9,279 nucleotides of DNA from Candidatus Hydrogenedentes bacterium CG07_land_8_20_14_0_80_42_17 (GTDB lineage: Bacteria > UBA8481), in the NCBI GenBank assembly GCA_002780065.1, contig PEWQ01000046.1, positions 1 to 9,279 of the forward strand. Reading direction: 5' to 3'. The notes under the pieces are model-generated. The model searched no databases. It was not told where the DNA came from and saw only the letters and a list, made by a program, of their open reading frames with translations. The position numbers were made by a program, and so were the translations under genes. Shown piece by piece: positions 6,740-9,279 of the stretch (positions are counted from its first letter, which is position 1; each line of letters begins with the position of its first letter).

Positions 6740-7093
6740 CGTCGCCGCCGTGCTGTGGAAACGGTGAAAGAAGTATACCAAGCCGTAATGGAGGAGAAGG
6801 AGGGGCGAATCTCGGAAGAAGTGGTCGGGTCGATGATGCGATGAAAACATTCGGGTTTCAGCGTTCACAAGGATGTCTATCTGGCCGTGGGTGACAAACG
6901 CGTCATCGAGAATCTGGCGCAATATATCTCAAGGTGTCCGTTCAGTCTGGCGCGGATGATTAAAGTGACATCAGAGGGCAATGTCCTGTACCGCGTCGAG
7001 CACTTCGGGCCGAAAGACTTTCCGCATTGGAAATCCATTCCGACCTTGCCGGGAATCAACAGAAACTTCGAGGTTTAAAAGCCGCTGGACTTT
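6740..7093 (+). pseudogene. Decayed IS91-family (Y2-type) transposase fragment
   Basis: Read in one frame, this gives VKEVYQAVMEEKEGRISEEV, GSMMR, a TGA stop (6842-6844), KHSGFSVHKDVYLAVGDKRV, IENLAQYISRCPFSLARM, IKVTSEGNVLYRV and GINRNFEV, then TAA (7076-7078) and KPLDF. This follows the middle of IS91-type transposases, which read '..ITEEL..LL.WRHSGFSVH', 'LA+YI.R.PFSL.RM', '.G.V.YR' and 'RNFEVF.PLDF'. The TGA sits exactly at the usual Trp before (R/K)HSGF, and the TAA at the usual Phe before (x)PLDF. The N-terminal zinc-finger part and the C-terminal part are missing, so it is non-functional. It is visibly richer in G+C than both the gcv genes and the following hsdS/AlbA_2 genes, as expected for acquired DNA. 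No complete IS ends were found. Confidence 0.8.
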
Positions 7094-7216
7094 AGAGCCG
7101 AAAACCCGATCACTCTTGTGCTTGCGAGAAGTAGGTCATGTTCCGAAGGCTTCCGGGGCCATGGAAGCCCTCGAAGCACTTTCCTGTAGACCTGAACGCC
7201 CCACTCCACTACATTC
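7094..7216 (+). other. Unrecognised spacer between the transposase remnant and the hsdS remnant
   Basis: After the PLDF codons the transposase similarity stops in all three forward frames, and the hsdS similarity begins only at about 7230. The stretch is moderately GC-rich, like the transposase fragment, so it is more likely IS-derived or a third fragment than part of hsdS. A single ACGGGGATTGAA (about 7228-7239) resembles the end of some CRISPR repeats but has no second copy. Confidence 0.4.
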
Positions 7217-7633
7217 GTGCGTATGGAACGGGGATTGAATTTCCTATCACTTATTGTTATTCCTGCTTATGTTATTGCAGATATTCCTGGCCTGATTTGT
7301 GGATATCATCTTGTTTTAATTCGTACGAATGTTTCAATATTAAAAGGTAAATATCTTTTTTGGATGCTTTCTGATAATAGTATAAATTACCAATACGAAA
7401 TAGAAGCTTCTGAAGTTACAAGGTTCAGCGTAAGTAATTATTGATTAGATAACTCGACTGTACTTATTCCTCCGAAAGAGGAACAAGATAAGATAACTGG
7501 TTTTCTTGATAAAAAAACAGCGAAAATATATGGTCAGATAGAAAGAGCGCAAAAATCAATTGACTATTTGAGAGAATTCCGAACTGCCTTGATTTCTGAA
7601 GCAGTTACTGGGAAAATTAATGTAAGGAATTAG
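7217..7633 (+). pseudogene. hsdS: 3' remnant of a type I restriction-modification specificity subunit gene
   Basis: One frame (TGA at 7442-7444, final TAG 7631-7633) encodes the end of an HsdS protein, the DNA-recognition subunit that directs HsdM and HsdR to their target. The second target-recognition domain end is visible (ICGYHLVLIRTN, GKYLFWMLSDNSIN, EASEVTRFSVSNY), then the stop, then LDNSTVLIPPKEEQDKITGF, LDKKTAKIYGQIERAQKSID and YLREFRTALISEAVTGKI, the classic C-terminal coiled-coil conserved region and 'AVTGKIDVR' end. The 5' two thirds, including the first recognition domain, is missing. It is therefore at most a fragment, and is split again by the TGA. A protein of about 60 codons after the stop has no evident start site. 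No hsdM is in the window. Low G+C matches the AlbA_2 gene downstream, so the two probably arrived together. Confidence 0.85.
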
Positions 7634-7641
7634 TAATAGAA

Positions 7642-7701
7642 ATGATTGATAATTATATAAAACAAAAAGCAGAAGCTGTAAAATGGATTGAGGTGATCTA
7701 A
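7642..7701 (+). CDS. Possible 19-aa leader peptide ORF upstream of the AlbA_2 gene
   Basis: ATG 7642, 19 sense codons (MIDNYIKQKAEAVKWIEVI), TAA 7699-7701, and 8 nt after the hsdS stop. Its own SD is weak (AAGGA about 13 nt upstream). Its last codons GAG GTG ATC form the perfect SD of the next gene, and its stop is 3 nt before that gene's ATG, so ribosomes finishing here could re-initiate. It may instead be chance reading through a leader. No family was recognised. Confidence 0.3.
   Translation: MIDNYIKQKAEAVKWIEVI
7690..7698 (+). promoter_or_regulatory. Very strong Shine-Dalgarno site for the AlbA_2/HATPase gene
   Basis: GAGGTGATC is complementary over nine bases to the canonical 16S rRNA 3' end, and lies 6 nt before ATG 7705. 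It firmly sets the start of the 487-aa protein and implies strong translation initiation. Confidence 0.8.
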
Positions 7702-7704
7702 TAA

Positions 7705-9168
7705 ATGACATACACACCAGAATATTTGTTGAAACTTTTGAATGAATTGCGTGCATTACCTAAGGAAACAGAATGGCTTGAGTTCAAACATAATCATATT
7801 GACCATCAGGAAATCGGGGAATATATTTCCGCAATTTCAAATTCTGCTGCTCTTTTCGGAAAAGTCGCAGGTTATCTTATATGGGGTATTGAAGACACAA
7901 AACATGGTATAGTTGGGACTGATTTTCAGCCTAAAAGTTATAAGGTTGGTAATGAAGAATTAGAAAACTGGCTGCTAAGATTGCTTTCTCCCAGAATTAA
8001 TTTTACTTTTTTTGAATTGGAAACAGAGCAAGGCCGAGTTGTAATACTTGAGATTGAACGGGCTTTTAAAAATCCTGTCCAGTTTCAGGGTAAAGAATTT
8101 ATTCGAATTGGATCGTATAAAAAACGATTAAAAGAATTTCCTGAAAAGGAGAGAGAGCTTTGGCGCATATTTGATAAGATTCCATTTGAGGAATTATGCG
8201 CAGTAGAAAAAATCAATACCGATGATGTTCTGCGTCTATTGGATTACCCTGCCTATTTTGAATTGACAAGTCAACCGTTACCGGATAATAAGACAGGTAT
8301 TCTTAATCGGTTTGTTGAAGACTGCTTGATTATACAAGACGCTGCCGGTACATATTCAATAACAAATCTTGGAGCCATTCTATTTGCCAGAAAATTATCG
8401 GATTTCAAAAATCTCAAGAGGAAAGCTGTCAGAGTTATAATCTATAAAAACGAAACTCGTATGGAAACAGAAAAAGAATTACCCGTGAATAAGGGATATG
8501 CATCTGGTTTTATCGGTCTTATTGGATATATAAACGGTATTATTCCAAGAAATGAAATTATTGGGAAAGCATTAAGGAAAGATGTGCCTATGTATCCGCC
8601 AATTGCTATTCGGGAACTGGTTGCAAATGCAATAATCCATCAGGATTTTTTTATCCGAGGTGCCGGGCCTATGATTGAAATATTCCCTGATAGAATGGAG
8701 ATAACTAACCCCGGCAAACCTCTTGTAAAAACAGAGCGCTTTCTGGACAGTCCTCCAAAATCAAAAAACGAGGCGCTGGCTTCTTTTATGAGAAGGATAG
8801 GCGTTTGTGAAGAAAGAGGCAGCGGAGTAGATAAGGCGGTTTTTCAGACAGAAATTTTTCAGTTGCCTGCTCCGTTATTTGAAGTCATTGATAGCAATAC
8901 TAAAGTCACGCTCTTTGCTCACCGGTCATTATCAAAAATGGATAAAGAAGACAGAATCCGCGCTACATATTTGCATTCCTGCTTAAAATATGTGCAGAAA
9001 CAGCATATGACAAATTCCACATTAAGAGAACGCTTTGGTATAGAAAAAGAAAATAGCGCTATGATTTCACGATTTATTAAAGAAGCCCTTGACAAAAAAG
9101 TTATAAAGTTAGTAGATCCTGATAGTGAATCAAGGAAACATACAAAATATGTTCCTTTTTGGGCTTAA
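7705..9168 (+). CDS. Schlafen AlbA_2 domain / HATPase_c_4 ATP-binding protein of a type I RM locus
   Basis: 487 aa, intact. Residues about 15-145 are an AlbA_2 (Schlafen-type) domain: ETEWLEFKHN (21-30, the E-x4-EFK motif), YLIWGIED (57-64) and FIRIGSYKKRLKEF (132-145). A helical linker with ITNLGAILFARKL (219-231) follows. Residues about 295-380 resemble the GHKL-type HATPase_c_4 fold: AIRELVANAIIHQDF (301-315, the N-box with N308 as the likely Mg-binding Asn), DRMEITNPGKPL (329-340), and EERGSGVDKA (369-378, a G-box). The last 70 or so residues look like a winged helix (STLRERFGIEKENSAMISRF then a KKVIKLV strand). Proteins of this build are usually annotated as ATP-dependent DNA helicase-related or transcriptional regulators, and are common between hsdS and hsdR; their biochemical job is not established. 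A DNA/RNA-binding, ATP-using regulator or defence accessory is inferred. It follows the broken hsdS by 71 nt. Confidence 0.85.
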   Translation: MTYTPEYLLKLLNELRALPKETEWLEFKHNHIDHQEIGEYISAISNSAALFGKVAGYLIWGIEDTKHGIVGTDFQPKSYKVGNEELENWLLRLLSPRINFTFFELETEQGRVVILEIERAFKNPVQFQGKEFIRIGSYKKRLKEFPEKERELWRIFDKIPFEELCAVEKINTDDVLRLLDYPAYFELTSQPLPDNKTGILNRFVEDCLIIQDAAGTYSITNLGAILFARKLSDFKNLKRKAVRVIIYKNETRMETEKELPVNKGYASGFIGLIGYINGIIPRNEIIGKALRKDVPMYPPIAIRELVANAIIHQDFFIRGAGPMIEIFPDRMEITNPGKPLVKTERFLDSPPKSKNEALASFMRRIGVCEERGSGVDKAVFQTEIFQLPAPLFEVIDSNTKVTLFAHRSLSKMDKEDRIRATYLHSCLKYVQKQHMTNSTLRERFGIEKENSAMISRFIKEALDKKVIKLVDPDSESRKHTKYVPFWA

Positions 9169-9170
9169 TT

Positions 9171-9269
9171 CTTATTTGACTGTCATTTGACTACAAGGGG
9201 TTAAAGAGTTAAAAAGCATTGATACTGAATAAGAATCTTATTTGACTGTTATTTGATTATAGAGGTATT
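9171..9269 (+). repeat. Paired ATTTGAYT direct repeats (operator or iteron-like)
   Basis: Two imperfect copies of a 33-nt unit start at 9171 and 9237, both beginning CTTATTTGACTGT. Each contains two ATTTGAYT boxes 11 bp apart (9174 and 9185; 9240 and 9251). The copies are 66 bp apart, an exact multiple of 11, so all four boxes would face the same side of the helix. They end just before a probable start codon at 9270, which suggests regulator binding sites for the next gene. Confidence 0.6.
9228..9242. promoter_or_regulatory. 7-1-7 palindrome, operator candidate
   Basis: AATAAGA-A-TCTTATT is a perfect 7-bp inverted repeat around one base. It overlaps the start of the second direct-repeat copy and lies about 28 nt before the probable next start codon, an operator-like position. 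It has no G+C-rich stem and no T-run, so it is not a terminator. Confidence 0.4.
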
Positions 9270-9279
9270 ATGCCATCAA
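9270..9279 (+). CDS. Probable start of the next gene (cut by the window edge)
   Basis: ATG CCA TCA A is preceded by AGAGG (9261-9265) with only 4 nt between, a short but usable SD distance. In type I RM loci the gene after this kind of ATP-binding protein is often hsdR, and MPS is a plausible hsdR-like start, but three codons cannot identify it. Confidence 0.35.

Noticed and set aside
6647-6922. Minus-strand ORF of 91 codons
   Set aside because: It lies antisense to the recognisable transposase remnant, has no familiar motifs and no good SD, and spans the composition change at about 6740.
7200-7245. CRISPR-like repeat end (ACGGGGATTGAA)
   Set aside because: Only one copy exists; no spacer-repeat periodicity and no cas genes in the window.
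6981-7350. Forward ORFs of 70-85 codons in the other frames
   Set aside because: They overlap the transposase and hsdS frames that show clear family similarity, and their own translations show no recognisable pattern.
6842-7444. TGA as a sense codon (Trp at 6842 in the transposase frame; another in-frame TGA at 7442 in hsdS), hinting at an alternative genetic code
   Set aside because: The glycosyltransferase, gcvH, gcvPA and gcvPB all end at TGA in the expected place, including an ATGA overlap, and the transposase frame also has a TAA. Decay explains both better.

Overview
The window looks bacterial: ATG starts with Shine-Dalgarno (SD) sites, tightly packed co-directional genes and a split (two-subunit) glycine decarboxylase. 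I cannot name the organism. The split GcvPA/GcvPB form occurs in Firmicutes, Thermotogae and many deep or uncultured bacterial lineages, and nothing here narrows it further.

Left edge (1-231, + strand): the 3' end of a SPASM-type radical SAM gene that enters from outside the window. Facing it on the minus strand is a sugar or surface-glycan pair: an RmlC-like cupin epimerase (1376-1837) followed 4 nt later by a family 4-like glycosyltransferase (265-1371).

Centre (1911-6521, minus strand, read right to left): gcvH, gcvPA, gcvPB and then an unusual PHP-domain protein. gcvPA and gcvPB overlap by 4 nt (ATGA), and the PHP gene starts 2 nt after the gcvPB stop, so the four are very likely one transcription unit. 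They supply the P and H proteins of the glycine cleavage system; gcvT and lpd are not in the window. The PHP protein is the most interesting coding object. It has a complete DnaE-type PHP metal site, then what looks like a shrunken DNA polymerase III alpha palm segment with the catalytic aspartates missing, then about four TPR repeats.

Right part (about 6740-9279, + strand): a scar of accessory DNA. A decayed IS91-family transposase fragment with at least two in-frame stops is followed by the last third or so of a type I restriction specificity gene (hsdS), which has one in-frame TGA and has lost its 5' part. Next is an intact 487-aa Schlafen AlbA_2 / HATPase_c_4 protein, a gene type often found inside type I restriction-modification (RM) loci. 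Its SD matches the 16S 3' end perfectly and lies inside the end of a 19-codon ORF. At the right edge are two pairs of ATTTGAYT direct repeats, 11 bp apart within pairs and 66 bp between pairs, plus a 7-1-7 palindrome, just before a probable start codon at 9270. I read this side as a broken RM island that landed next to, or was deleted up to, the gcvH promoter region. An assembly join cannot be excluded from sequence alone.
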